A stretch of 64,000 bases of DNA, taken from NCBI RefSeq assembly GCF_004117875.1, contig NZ_RAHW01000001.1:930001-994000 (forward strand). The letters run 5' to 3'. Below, piece after piece: positions 44,646 to 53,117 of the stretch; the first letter of the stretch is position 1, and each line of letters opens with the position of its first letter. The DNA comes from Geomonas oryzae. Its GTDB lineage: Bacteria; Desulfobacterota; Desulfuromonadia; Geobacterales; Geobacteraceae. A model generated the notes under the pieces. It saw nothing but the letters and a program-made list of their open reading frames with translations, ran no database searches and had not been told where the DNA came from. The translations under genes and the position numbers were made by a program.

Positions 44646-45482
44646 ATGTTACTGAAGGATCTTTTCAAGCTGGCGATTCCCCCTGGCGCCACCGTTTTCG
44701 ACATCGGCGCCTTCGAAGGGGAACTCTCGCTTTTCTTTGCTGCGTTGGCGGGGAAAGAGGGGCGGGTGTACTCGTTCGAGCCTCACCCCGAGCACTTCCT
44801 TGCGCTGTCGATGCGCGCATGCGAGGAGCCGTGCGCCAACGTATTCCCTTACTGCCGGGCCATTTCGGCCACTGCAGGTCATCAGGTGCTTTTCCTCGCG
44901 CCTGATGCGACCGCGCAATCCTCCAGCATCCTGCCGGAGCTGGGAAGCGAGAGCCGGCTCGGAGCGGGGGTGCGTCGCTGCCTGGTGGAGACCGATACGG
45001 TGGATGATTTTTCGCGCTCGATCGGCCGAGTTCCCGACTTCATCAAGATCGACACTGAAGGTGCCGAACGCCTGGTGCTTGAAGGGGCGCGCCGCGTAAT
45101 AGAATCATCATTTCCCACCCTTGTTTTCGAAGGCGTTTTCGGGTTCAATGCCGAACGTGGTGCGTTCCCCTTCGGTGAGGCGGTCCCGTCCCATGTCGCG
45201 TGGCTTGAATCCATCGGTTATCGCATCTGTGTCGTCGACATCGACTACCTCATCAGTGCCTGGGTCTCGGAAGGATCCCGACTTTACGCAACGAACTACG
45301 GGCTTTTGTCGCTTACCTCAGCGGAGTTCTCTCAGTTGCCGCTCACCGGCTGCAACCTGGTCGCCTTCCACGGGTCGCGAAGCAATGTATATGAGCAACT
45401 GGACGCTGCCGTTTCCGATCGCCTGCTGGACCTCATGACCCGCGTCGGCGTACCGCTTGGTGCCTCTTCCGGCCTTGGCTGA
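44646..45482 (+). CDS. FkbM-family methyltransferase
   Basis: 278 residues from ATG 44646, seven bases after GAGGTG. A Rossmann-like motif I is VFDIGAFEGELS (about 18-29), followed by VYSFEPHPEHFLAL with the acidic residue that holds SAM ribose. The FkbM signature region is VDDFSRSIGRVPDFIKIDTEGAERLVLEGA. FkbM enzymes O-methylate sugars, polyketides or similar hydroxyls. The neighbours are unrelated, so the acceptor is unknown. GC and codon use look slightly less extreme than in the surrounding genes. Confidence 0.85.
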   Translation: MLLKDLFKLAIPPGATVFDIGAFEGELSLFFAALAGKEGRVYSFEPHPEHFLALSMRACEEPCANVFPYCRAISATAGHQVLFLAPDATAQSSSILPELGSESRLGAGVRRCLVETDTVDDFSRSIGRVPDFIKIDTEGAERLVLEGARRVIESSFPTLVFEGVFGFNAERGAFPFGEAVPSHVAWLESIGYRICVVDIDYLISAWVSEGSRLYATNYGLLSLTSAEFSQLPLTGCNLVAFHGSRSNVYEQLDAAVSDRLLDLMTRVGVPLGASSGLG

Positions 45483-45700
45483 TCAACAATCGGTTTGACA
45501 AGGCGTACCGGCAACTGATATAGGTCCCGCATGTATCTTCCCTTCTCAAGCATACTGCCCCCTCCCGCAGCCATTCTCGCCTAGCAAGGCAGTCTGGCGG
45601 CTACCCTTCCGGTTCGCATCCCGCGTTCACACTACAGTTGCGCCTTTCTGCCTTGATCTCTGAGTGTTTCTTTTCCCTCTGAGCTTCAAGGAGACTTCAT

Positions 45701-46633
45701 ATGCAGTCACTGCACACGTCCCGCGCAGCGTCGCGCCGCGGGCTTTTACTGATCATGCTCGCCGCGGTACTTTGGGGTACCGTCGGCATTTCCACCAAGA
45801 CCATTTATCAAATCGCCGCCACCAATCCGCTTTCCATCGGTTTCTTTCGTCTTGCGTTCTCCATCCCCGTCTTGTTCGCGGTCTGCTGGGCGAGGCTTGG
45901 CCGAGAGATGTTTCGGATCGCCCGGGCCGACCTCGGGCTGATGACGCTCGTCGGTTTGCTGACCGCTTTGTACCAGGCGTGCTACTTCGGAGCCGTCGCC
46001 CGTACCGGGGTCGCAGTGGCAACGGTGATAACGCTCTGCACGGCGCCGGTCATGGTCGCCGTCGTTTCCGCCGCTTTGACGAAGAAGGGGCCCTCGAGGG
46101 GGACGCTTTCGGCCCTGGTCGGCGCTCTTTCGGGAACCGGCCTGCTGGTTTTGTCCCAGGAACAGTCAAAGCTCTGCGGTGCGGACGCAAGCGGCATTGC
46201 GCTGGCCTTTGTCTCGGCCTTCAGCTACGGGATGATGACCATCGCCTCGCAACGACTCGCAGCGCGTTACGACTCGTTTCAGTCTCTTGCGGTCAGTTTC
46301 GCCATCGGTGCGGCGATACTGTTCGGTGTCGCCAATTTCCACGGCATGGTAACGACCTATCCTCCCTTTGCCTGGACGGTTCTTGTCTACCTAGGCGCGG
46401 TACCGACGGCGCTCGCCTATGTCCTCTTCTTCAGGGGGATGCGCTTCTCCTCGGCGACGGCGGCGAGTATCTGCACCCTCCTGGAGCCGTTGGTCGCGAC
46501 TTTGCTGGCCTGGTTCCTCTTCGGGGAGCGCTTCTCTTCGATCGGATTTCTGGGGATTGCCCTGCTGATAGGGTCTCTGCTGCTGTTGTACCTGCAGGGT
46601 GCGCTGAGGCTGCGAAAAAAAGGCGGGTGGTGA
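45701..46633 (+). CDS. EamA/DMT-superfamily exporter
   Basis: 310 residues with ribosome site AAGGAGA. Ten hydrophobic helices in two five-helix EamA halves (about 14-150 and 165-300). Family marks are AAVLWGTVGISTK at helix 1, FFRLAFSIPVLF, ALYQACYFGAVARTGVAVATVITLCTAP and, in the second half, ICTLLEPLVATLLAWFLFGE. Members export amino acids, nucleosides or other metabolites by proton exchange; the substrate is unassigned. Another EamA protein of a different subgroup is encoded at 57347. Confidence 0.88.
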   Translation: MQSLHTSRAASRRGLLLIMLAAVLWGTVGISTKTIYQIAATNPLSIGFFRLAFSIPVLFAVCWARLGREMFRIARADLGLMTLVGLLTALYQACYFGAVARTGVAVATVITLCTAPVMVAVVSAALTKKGPSRGTLSALVGALSGTGLLVLSQEQSKLCGADASGIALAFVSAFSYGMMTIASQRLAARYDSFQSLAVSFAIGAAILFGVANFHGMVTTYPPFAWTVLVYLGAVPTALAYVLFFRGMRFSSATAASICTLLEPLVATLLAWFLFGERFSSIGFLGIALLIGSLLLLYLQGALRLRKKGGW

Positions 46634-46684
46634 CCTGTGGGGGCTGTTTTCCGGGCAGCCGGCGGAAAGAGCCGAAAACTATGA

Positions 46685-46708
46685 GGCCCCTGGCTTTCGC
46701 CAGGGGCC
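46685..46708. terminator. Perfect 10-bp hairpin after the EamA gene
   Basis: GGCCCCTGGC (46685-46694) and GCCAGGGGCC (46699-46708) around TTTC. There is no T run on either strand, so termination is uncertain. Confidence 0.5.
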
Positions 46709-46787
46709 GAAACAACTGCTCGAGGTTCGTCCCCCTTTTTGGGCCATCCGAGAATTTAGGAATGGCGAAAAGTATTGCAACTAAAAC

Positions 46788-46842
46788 TCTACAGGTGATC
46801 TCGCGCTCCCCCCTTTGCGAAGGGGGGACGGGGGGGATTTAC
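46788..46842. repeat. Intergenic repeat family B, third copy
   Basis: CTACAGGTGATCTCGCGCTCCCCCC-TTTGCGAA-GGGGGG followed by ACGGGGGGGATTT, matching the two copies at 14328-14510. It lies between convergent genes, as those do. Confidence 0.75.
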
Positions 46843-46904
46843 GCTCCGTTCCCGGCATCTCAGCCGTAACGCGCGCATGCTTTCGCGAAGCTCCCTGAAA
46901 ATTT

Positions 46905-48047
46905 CTATTTTGCCGTTATGACGAGGGTGGCGCTGGTCACTTCTTCCTTTACCGGCTTGGTCTGGAAACGGTCGGTGCAATAGAAGAGTTTCGCCTTCAC
47001 GGCGTACTCGCCCGGTGCCAGAGCCGGGTCCCAATGAAGCGTCCGTTCCTCACCGGCACGAATGGAAGACTCGTGCGGTCCCATGACGTCGGTGGTCTGC
47101 CCGTCCGTGGTCGGGGCGAACATCCATTCCTTCCGGCTCGTGCTTACTCCCTTTTTATCCGACACCTCAACCTGAAGGTAGACGGCACGCGACGGCTCGC
47201 CGGTCGGCACGGAGTGTCCCGCTCCGATATTCACGACCGCGAAGTCGAGCGACGGCTTGTTTTCATACGGCTGAACGATGGTGACGCTAAGGGAGCTCAG
47301 ATGACGCTGCCTTGAATGGGCGCCCGTCCAGGTGTGCCGCCCGACGCTGCGGGGGGGAACGTCGAAGTCCTCGGCGGTCTTGCGAAGCGTCCGGGGCATG
47401 TGGCAGTCCTGGCACTGGTCTTTTCCAAGGCCCGGCTTGTAGTAATCTTCCTGCCATTCGAGGAAGGTCTGGAACATCTTCCCTGGGACCCGTTTGTCGG
47501 AGGACTGGAAGCCGTGGCAGTGGCCGCACATGACGGAACTCTGGAGCGCAGGCTCGACCACCGTTTTATGCGGGGCGCCGCTCGTGCTGTGTGACGCGCG
47601 GATGTTGCCGTCGGGAGTAAGGTGGCAGCTTGCACAGGTGAGCCCGCCGTTGGCCGCCGCGGCGGTTTTTGGCTTTACTTTGCCGTCGGCACCTTTGTCG
47701 CTGATGTTGAAGGCGTCGGGGAAATGGCAGCTGTCGCAGTGAAAGTCCTTCTTGTCCTGGCCGCGCGACTCGGAAAGAGCGGTGGCATGAGCCGTCGCCG
47801 AGGAGCTGACCTTGGCGGGCATGGCGAGGTTGCCGTGTTTCGTCTGTGCATGGGCACTACGGTTATCGCTACCGGTGCCGAGGGTGTACTCCCGGTAGAT
47901 GGCGCCATGGCAAGCGCCGCACGTTTCAGAGGGGGTTGCCGTCCCCAGCGGAAAGGTGAGGTCTTCCGCAAAAGCGACGGGGCTCACGGAAAAGAGCACG
48001 ATAAACGAGGACAAAGCGGCCAAGGTTAATTTCAATCGTTCAAGCAC
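46905..48047 (-). CDS. Secreted pentahaem cytochrome with C-terminal beta domain
   Basis: 380 residues. I place the start at the GTG at 48047, because AAAAGGAGAATCCA precedes it and a normal signal peptide follows (VLFSVSPVAFA). Five CXXCH sites: CGACH, CDSCH, CASCH, CGHCH and CQDCH, with a further CxDR-type cysteine near the end. Residues from about 255 carry no haems and form a beta-rich domain (VNIGAGHSVPTGEPSRAVYLQVEV) like that in cytochrome c554-related proteins. Likely a periplasmic or surface electron carrier; the partner is not apparent. Confidence 0.87.
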   Translation of the reverse strand: MLERLKLTLAALSSFIVLFSVSPVAFAEDLTFPLGTATPSETCGACHGAIYREYTLGTGSDNRSAHAQTKHGNLAMPAKVSSSATAHATALSESRGQDKKDFHCDSCHFPDAFNISDKGADGKVKPKTAAAANGGLTCASCHLTPDGNIRASHSTSGAPHKTVVEPALQSSVMCGHCHGFQSSDKRVPGKMFQTFLEWQEDYYKPGLGKDQCQDCHMPRTLRKTAEDFDVPPRSVGRHTWTGAHSRQRHLSSLSVTIVQPYENKPSLDFAVVNIGAGHSVPTGEPSRAVYLQVEVSDKKGVSTSRKEWMFAPTTDGQTTDVMGPHESSIRAGEERTLHWDPALAPGEYAVKAKLFYCTDRFQTKPVKEEVTSATLVITAK

Positions 48048-48396
48048 TGGATTCTCCTTTTTTTCATTTGGAACAAAACCTCTTCCTATTGGCACATCAC
48101 TACATGGTTCCCGCGTCAAGGACTCAACGCGGGAGGCGATCCCCTCTTCTAACTGCACGGCCGGCAGGATAAGCGTCAGATTATGCCTCCAGGGGCCTCA
48201 TCGTACAGGTGCAGTTTTAAATCTGTTTGCAGGGGCAGATTGGCCTTCGAGTCGTGACTGCGTTTCAGGCTCCGGATCCGTCAAATAGAAAATAATTTTA
48301 AAGAAATTCATAATGCTGACCGACTTGGAGAACTGTTGTCTCGAATATTGCCGACCGGACTGGATTGAGGAGCTATTTGACAAGAGGAGGTTTTTT
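48048..48396. promoter_or_regulatory. 349-bp divergent intergenic region with an inverted repeat
   Basis: TCCCGCGT (48109-48116) and ACGCGGGA (48127-48134) form a perfect 8-bp inverted repeat with a 10-bp centre, upstream of the cytochrome gene and positioned as a possible operator. The right end (48290-48315) is AT-rich and may hold the promoter of the plus-strand lipoprotein. No gene is visible. Confidence 0.4.
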
Positions 48397-51324
48397 ATGA
48401 AACCCGGCTTATGGTTCGCCTTTGTACTGACTGCAGCACTCTCTTTGCTCTCGGGTTGCAACGGCAGCAGCAGTGTCGGTGATGCGCAGTTCCTTCCCAA
48501 TATGAACCAGTACATCACGCCGCTTGCCCCGTCGGGCTCCCGATTCGAGCCGTTGAACCCCGGTTTGGCGGACAAGCCGGACTGGCTCGCGGGCCAAGCG
48601 GTAACGGCGGTCAAAAGCCCCGACGGCAAAACCCTTCTGGTACTGACCAGCGGCTACAATCGCGTTTATACATCCACCCCCAGTACTCCCTACCCTTGGT
48701 ACACGCCGGACTCCAACGAGTACGTTTTCATCTACGACATCTCAACCGGCACGCCGGTGAAAAAGCAGGTGGTGCAGATTCCCAACAGCTACAACGGGAT
48801 CGTCTTCGATCCGTCGGGCAAGGCCTTCTATGTGAGCGGCGGGGTGAGCGACAACGTGCATGTCTTTACCCGGATCGCCGACGGGGCCTGGGGAGAGGTG
48901 AACACACCGCTTGCCCTGGGACACAACAATACCGGGAACGGTCTTCCCTGGAACGCCAACTTCGGGAACGGTTCGATAAACCTTCAGATCGGAGTGAAGC
49001 CGTGCGCCGCCGGGGTGGCCGTTTCCGCCGACGGCAAGACGCTCGTGGTTGCCAACTACTACAACGACTCCATAACCGTCTTCAGGGGAGGGCTGAACAA
49101 CTGGACGCCGGCAGCGGAACTGGATCTGCGTCCGGGCAAAAGCGGCGGGACCAAGGGCGTTGCCGGGGGGGAATATCCCTTCTGGGTGGCCGTGAAGGGG
49201 AGCGAGGCGGACGGGACCGCGACGGCTTACGTGTCGAGCATCCGTGACAGGGAAATCGTCGTCGTCAGCCTGAATGGCGCACCGGCCGTGACGGGGCGGA
49301 TCAAGGTCGTCGGCCAGCCCAACAAGATGGCGCTCAACAAGGACCAGTCGCTGCTTTACGTGGTCGAAGACCAGTCGGATTCGGTGGACGTGATCCGCAC
49401 CGCCGACAACGCGATCGTCGGCACCATACCGGTCATCGCACCGGCGTCGGTAGTGCCCGCTTCGCTGGAGGGCCTCAGTGGCGCAAACCCCAACAGCGTC
49501 ACCTTGTCGCCTGACGAGAAAAGGCTCTTCGTGACGAACGGCAACCTGAACAGCGTCGCGGTGGTGGAGCTGAACGACACCAGGGCAAGCGGCGAGGTGA
49601 TCGGGCTCATTCCCACCGGGTGGTATCCCAACTCGGTCTGTACCAGCGCCGACGGCAATTGGCTCTACGTGATCAACGGGAAATCCGCGACGGGACCGAA
49701 TCCCGATTTCCGTTACAGCTACGGACCTCCATCCCGCCCGAACGGTTTTCTTACGAACCACTACAACCCGCAGTTGACCAAGGCCGGGCTCCAGAGTTTC
49801 CCGCTTCCCGCCGCAGCCCAACTGCCGCCGCTGACGGCGCAGGTGATCTCCAACAACCGCTTCTCCTATGCGGACGGCGCGAGGGACCGGGAGGTCATGA
49901 GCGCACTGCAGGCCAACGTGAAGCACGTCATCTTCATCATCAAGGAAAACAGGACCTACGACCAGATCCTCGGCGACCTGGAGGTGGGTAACGGCGACCC
50001 CGCACTGGCGGAGTTCGGCGAACGCTACACGCCGAACCAGCATGCCGTGGCCCGGACCTTCGTGACGCTCGACAACTTTTACGACACGGCCGAGGTGAGT
50101 AACGACGGCTGGGCGTGGACCACGGCGGGGCGCGCGCCGGACGTGGTCGAACGCCAGTATGCCGTCGCATACGCGGGTAGGGGGCTCAGCCTGGATACGG
50201 AGGGGACCAACCGCAGCGTGAACGTGGCCTACGCGACCCTTGCCGAACGAAGGGCGGCCAACCCGCTCACCCCGGACGACGACGACCTGCTCCCGGGACA
50301 GACCGACGTGGCCGCGCCGGACGGCCCCGGCAACGAAGTGAACAAGGGGTACCTCTGGGACGCGGCACTGCGCAAAGGGCTCTCGGTCAGAAACTACGGG
50401 TTTTTCCTGGACACGACACGCTACAACGTCCCGATGGCCGCCGGCGGCATCGCCCTGTTGAAGGACCCCGCCTCCGTCAATGTTCAGGTGGCGTACCCCT
50501 CCAGTGCCGCGCTTGCCCCGTGCACCGACATCTACTACCGCGGCTTCGATAATTCCTTCCCCGATTACTATCGGTTCAAGGAATGGGAGCGGGAATTCGA
50601 CGGCTATGAGGCGGACGGGAACCTCCCGGCGCTGAGCCTCGTCCGTCTCATGCACGACCACACCGGGAACTTCAACACCGCGATCGACGGGGTGAACACC
50701 CCCGAGATACAGCAGGCCGACAACGACTACGCCGTCGGGCTCCTCCTCGAGAAGATCTCGAAAAGCCCCAGGTACAAGGACAACACGCTCATCTTCGTCA
50801 TCGAGGACGACTCCCAGGACGGCGGGGACCACGTCGATTCCCACCGCAGCATCGCCTTCGTGGCGGGTGCCTACGTGAAACGGGGGGCGCTCGTCTCCTC
50901 CCACTACAACACGGTGAACTTCCTGCGCACCATAGAGGAGGTACTGGGGCTTCGACCGATGAACCTGAACGACGCACTCGCCCGGCCGATGACCGACATC
51001 TTCAACACGACACCGGCGCCCTGGAGCTTTACCGCCAAGCCCGCCCCGATCCTCTACGGCACCACCTTGCCGCCTTTCGTCAATCTTCCGCCGCTTAGCA
51101 AGACGGCACAGGTGCCGAAACCGACGCACGACGCCAAATACTGGGCTAAGGTGACGAAGGGGATGGATTTTTCCTCGGAAGACAAGTTCAACTTCGCCAG
51201 GTACAACCGCATCCTCTGGAAGGGATTGATGGGAGAGCGCCCCTATCCCGCGAAGCCAACGGGGAAAAACCTGCGGCAAAACCGCAAAGAGCTGCTGGCC
51301 CGCTACACCGTGGCGCTAAACTAG
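48397..51324 (+). CDS. Lipoprotein with YVTN beta-propeller and phosphoesterase domain
   Basis: 975 residues from ATG 48397 (AGAGGAGG ahead). The lipobox is LLSGC. Residues about 55-440 repeat a propeller pattern of the YVTN type (KTLVVANYYNDSITVF, NKMALNKDQSLLYVVEDQSDSVDVI, TLSPDEKRLFVTNGNLNSVAVVEL). From about 505 a phosphoesterase-family domain begins at KHVIFIIKENRTYDQILGDL, with further conserved positions EDDSQDGGDHVDSHR near 808-822. This domain class includes phospholipase C and acid phosphatases. It should be anchored outside and cleave phosphate esters. The next gene, 78 bp on, encodes another secreted phosphoesterase. Confidence 0.88.
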   Translation: MKPGLWFAFVLTAALSLLSGCNGSSSVGDAQFLPNMNQYITPLAPSGSRFEPLNPGLADKPDWLAGQAVTAVKSPDGKTLLVLTSGYNRVYTSTPSTPYPWYTPDSNEYVFIYDISTGTPVKKQVVQIPNSYNGIVFDPSGKAFYVSGGVSDNVHVFTRIADGAWGEVNTPLALGHNNTGNGLPWNANFGNGSINLQIGVKPCAAGVAVSADGKTLVVANYYNDSITVFRGGLNNWTPAAELDLRPGKSGGTKGVAGGEYPFWVAVKGSEADGTATAYVSSIRDREIVVVSLNGAPAVTGRIKVVGQPNKMALNKDQSLLYVVEDQSDSVDVIRTADNAIVGTIPVIAPASVVPASLEGLSGANPNSVTLSPDEKRLFVTNGNLNSVAVVELNDTRASGEVIGLIPTGWYPNSVCTSADGNWLYVINGKSATGPNPDFRYSYGPPSRPNGFLTNHYNPQLTKAGLQSFPLPAAAQLPPLTAQVISNNRFSYADGARDREVMSALQANVKHVIFIIKENRTYDQILGDLEVGNGDPALAEFGERYTPNQHAVARTFVTLDNFYDTAEVSNDGWAWTTAGRAPDVVERQYAVAYAGRGLSLDTEGTNRSVNVAYATLAERRAANPLTPDDDDLLPGQTDVAAPDGPGNEVNKGYLWDAALRKGLSVRNYGFFLDTTRYNVPMAAGGIALLKDPASVNVQVAYPSSAALAPCTDIYYRGFDNSFPDYYRFKEWEREFDGYEADGNLPALSLVRLMHDHTGNFNTAIDGVNTPEIQQADNDYAVGLLLEKISKSPRYKDNTLIFVIEDDSQDGGDHVDSHRSIAFVAGAYVKRGALVSSHYNTVNFLRTIEEVLGLRPMNLNDALARPMTDIFNTTPAPWSFTAKPAPILYGTTLPPFVNLPPLSKTAQVPKPTHDAKYWAKVTKGMDFSSEDKFNFARYNRILWKGLMGERPYPAKPTGKNLRQNRKELLARYTVALN

Positions 51325-51402
51325 CGCCGGGTGGGAGTGCATGCCGGGGCGCGACACCGGCCGGAGGTACAGCTTTAGATCTCAATCATCCAGGAGGATG
51401 GC

Positions 51403-52872
51403 ATGGCAGAAAATGGGGGGAATGGATCAGGGAGGTACGGCATCAGCAGGCGGGACTTCGTGAAATACTCGACGGGGACCGTCGCGTGCCTGTACCTCGG
51501 GGCATTAACCGCCGCCTGCGGCAGCTCGACCCGCAACAGCGATTTTCCGGTAGTAGTCTTCTCCGACGTGCACTTCAACCCTCTGTACGACGGGACGCTT
51601 TTCCAGGCGCTCGTCGCAGCGGATGCGGGCGGATGGGATGCGGTCTTCAAGACATCGGCCATCACATCCCCTTCGGCCTGGGGGAAGGATTCCAACTACC
51701 CCTTGCTCGAGGTCGCCCTGGAAAGCCTGAAGGCGTCGCTCGGTGCGAGCCCCTTCGTGATTTTCACCGGGGACATTCTCGGGCACGGTCTGCCGCAGAT
51801 GTTTTATTCCCATCTGAACGGGAGCACGAATCCCCGCGATGCGTCGGACACTGCGGCGATGCAGGCCTTTACCGATAAGGCGGTCACCTTTTTCATGGAA
51901 AAGGTGCGCGCGGCCGTCGGAAAAGTGCCGGTCTTTTTCGCGCTGGGCAACGGCGACTCCTACACCGGGTACGGGCCGGACGGCACCTTTCTTTCCAATA
52001 CGAAGGAACTCTTCCACACGACGTTTCTTACCGGCATCGGCGACCGTCAGGCATTCGAGAGGACCTTCACATCCGGCGGATATTACTCCGTGGAACCGCC
52101 CGGAACCAACCTGATGGTGATCGGGATGAACACCATCATTTTTTCTCCGCTGGTGGCGCCGACTCCCGGCGCGAATGACGACGCGGTGGCGGAGCAACTG
52201 GATTGGCTCGACTCGAGGCTTGCCGCCGCTACCGTTGCGGGCAAAAAAGTATGGCTGCTGATGCACGCGCCTCCCGGTGCCGATCTCGGCACGACGGCGC
52301 AGCCGGCCAACCTGGACGCAGACGGCCATATTTCCACCGCCACCATGATGTGGGTGGCCCAGTATCAGACAAGGTTTCTGCAGATAGTCGCCAACTACCC
52401 GGGGGTGATCTCACTTACCCTTGCCGGGCATACCCACATGGATGAATATCGCGTGCTCCCCTCTTCGGACACGGTGGAGATAACGCCGGCCATAGCGCCG
52501 TACTTCGGGAACAACCCGGCATTCAAGGTCTTCACCATTTCCGGTCGTACCCTCAAACCAATCGATTACAGCTCCTTCAACTGCGACCTTGCCGGCGCTT
52601 CTTCGACCTTCTCGCGCTATTACACCTTCTCCGCTGCGTATTCTCTGAACGGAGATCTCGACGCTTCCCTGGCAAGGCTCACTCCGGCCTTGGTAACAAG
52701 CAGCCCCGACCAGGCGCTTTACCGGGGGCATTATTATTCGGGCCATAATGCGCCCGCTTCAGTGAGTGATACGTTCATCAACCCGATCACCGACAAGAAT
52801 TGGCCCATCTACTGGAGCGGCATTGAGCATATGGGACAGCAGGAGCTTGTCTCGAGCGTAAATGCTTACTGA
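51403..52872 (+). CDS. Secreted metallophosphoesterase (acid sphingomyelinase-like)
   Basis: 489 residues; CAGGAGGA before the ATG. A twin-arginine signal SRRDFVKYS (about 15-23) leads into a hydrophobic stretch ending in AAC, so export is by Tat and the protein may be lipidated. Metal-binding motifs of the calcineurin-like fold are present: SDVHFNP near 54, FTGDIL near 123, GNGD near 184 (normally GNHD, so the His is Gly) and GHTHMDEY near 341. Overall plan resembles eukaryotic acid sphingomyelinase phosphodiesterases. It likely forms an operon with the preceding phosphoesterase lipoprotein for extracellular phosphate or lipid breakdown. Confidence 0.87.
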   Translation: MAENGGNGSGRYGISRRDFVKYSTGTVACLYLGALTAACGSSTRNSDFPVVVFSDVHFNPLYDGTLFQALVAADAGGWDAVFKTSAITSPSAWGKDSNYPLLEVALESLKASLGASPFVIFTGDILGHGLPQMFYSHLNGSTNPRDASDTAAMQAFTDKAVTFFMEKVRAAVGKVPVFFALGNGDSYTGYGPDGTFLSNTKELFHTTFLTGIGDRQAFERTFTSGGYYSVEPPGTNLMVIGMNTIIFSPLVAPTPGANDDAVAEQLDWLDSRLAAATVAGKKVWLLMHAPPGADLGTTAQPANLDADGHISTATMMWVAQYQTRFLQIVANYPGVISLTLAGHTHMDEYRVLPSSDTVEITPAIAPYFGNNPAFKVFTISGRTLKPIDYSSFNCDLAGASSTFSRYYTFSAAYSLNGDLDASLARLTPALVTSSPDQALYRGHYYSGHNAPASVSDTFINPITDKNWPIYWSGIEHMGQQELVSSVNAY

Positions 52873-52883
52873 TCATGCAGATG

Positions 52884-52961
52884 AGTGCCCATGCCCGGCT
52901 CTGTGCGCCACGCTCACCCAATGCCGTGATCGTGGGATAGCGGTTCCGGGTAATGGGCACT
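52884..52961. repeat. Long-range inverted repeat with nested arms
   Basis: AGTGCCCAT (52884-52892) pairs with ATGGGCACT (52953-52961). Inside it CCCGG (52894-52898) pairs with CCGGG (52946-52950). The 78-bp element could fold as a closed structured RNA or be a small inverted-repeat element. It begins 12 bp after the metallophosphoesterase stop. Confidence 0.5.
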
Positions 52962-52975
52962 TCCTCACCCCATGT

Positions 52976-53003
52976 TTGACACACGAAGAGAGCCTGTTAC
53001 ATT
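52976..53003 (+). promoter_or_regulatory. Possible sigma-70 promoter upstream of norZ
   Basis: TTGACA at 52976-52981, 16-bp spacer, TACATT at 52998-53003. It lies 115 bp before the start codon. I could not find a convincing FNR, NsrR or NorR site in the leader. Confidence 0.35.
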
Positions 53004-53117
53004 CTTCACTTGTTGCCATTCGAAATCCCCTCCTCCAAATCTCCCATAATAGTAAAGCCTAGTGCAGAGTCGAAGTGTTGAACCGGTTGTCGTCAAAACC
53101 TAGTAATGGAGGTTTCC

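Noticed and set aside
52787-52984. 65-codon minus-strand open frame over the end of the metallophosphoesterase gene
   Set aside because: It is antisense to the C-terminal coding sequence and spans the inverted repeat; there is no ribosome site.
52873-53117. c-di-GMP riboswitch or NO-responsive operator in the norZ leader
   Set aside because: I looked for GEMM-type conserved bases and for clear NsrR/NorR/FNR palindromes and found none that hold up.
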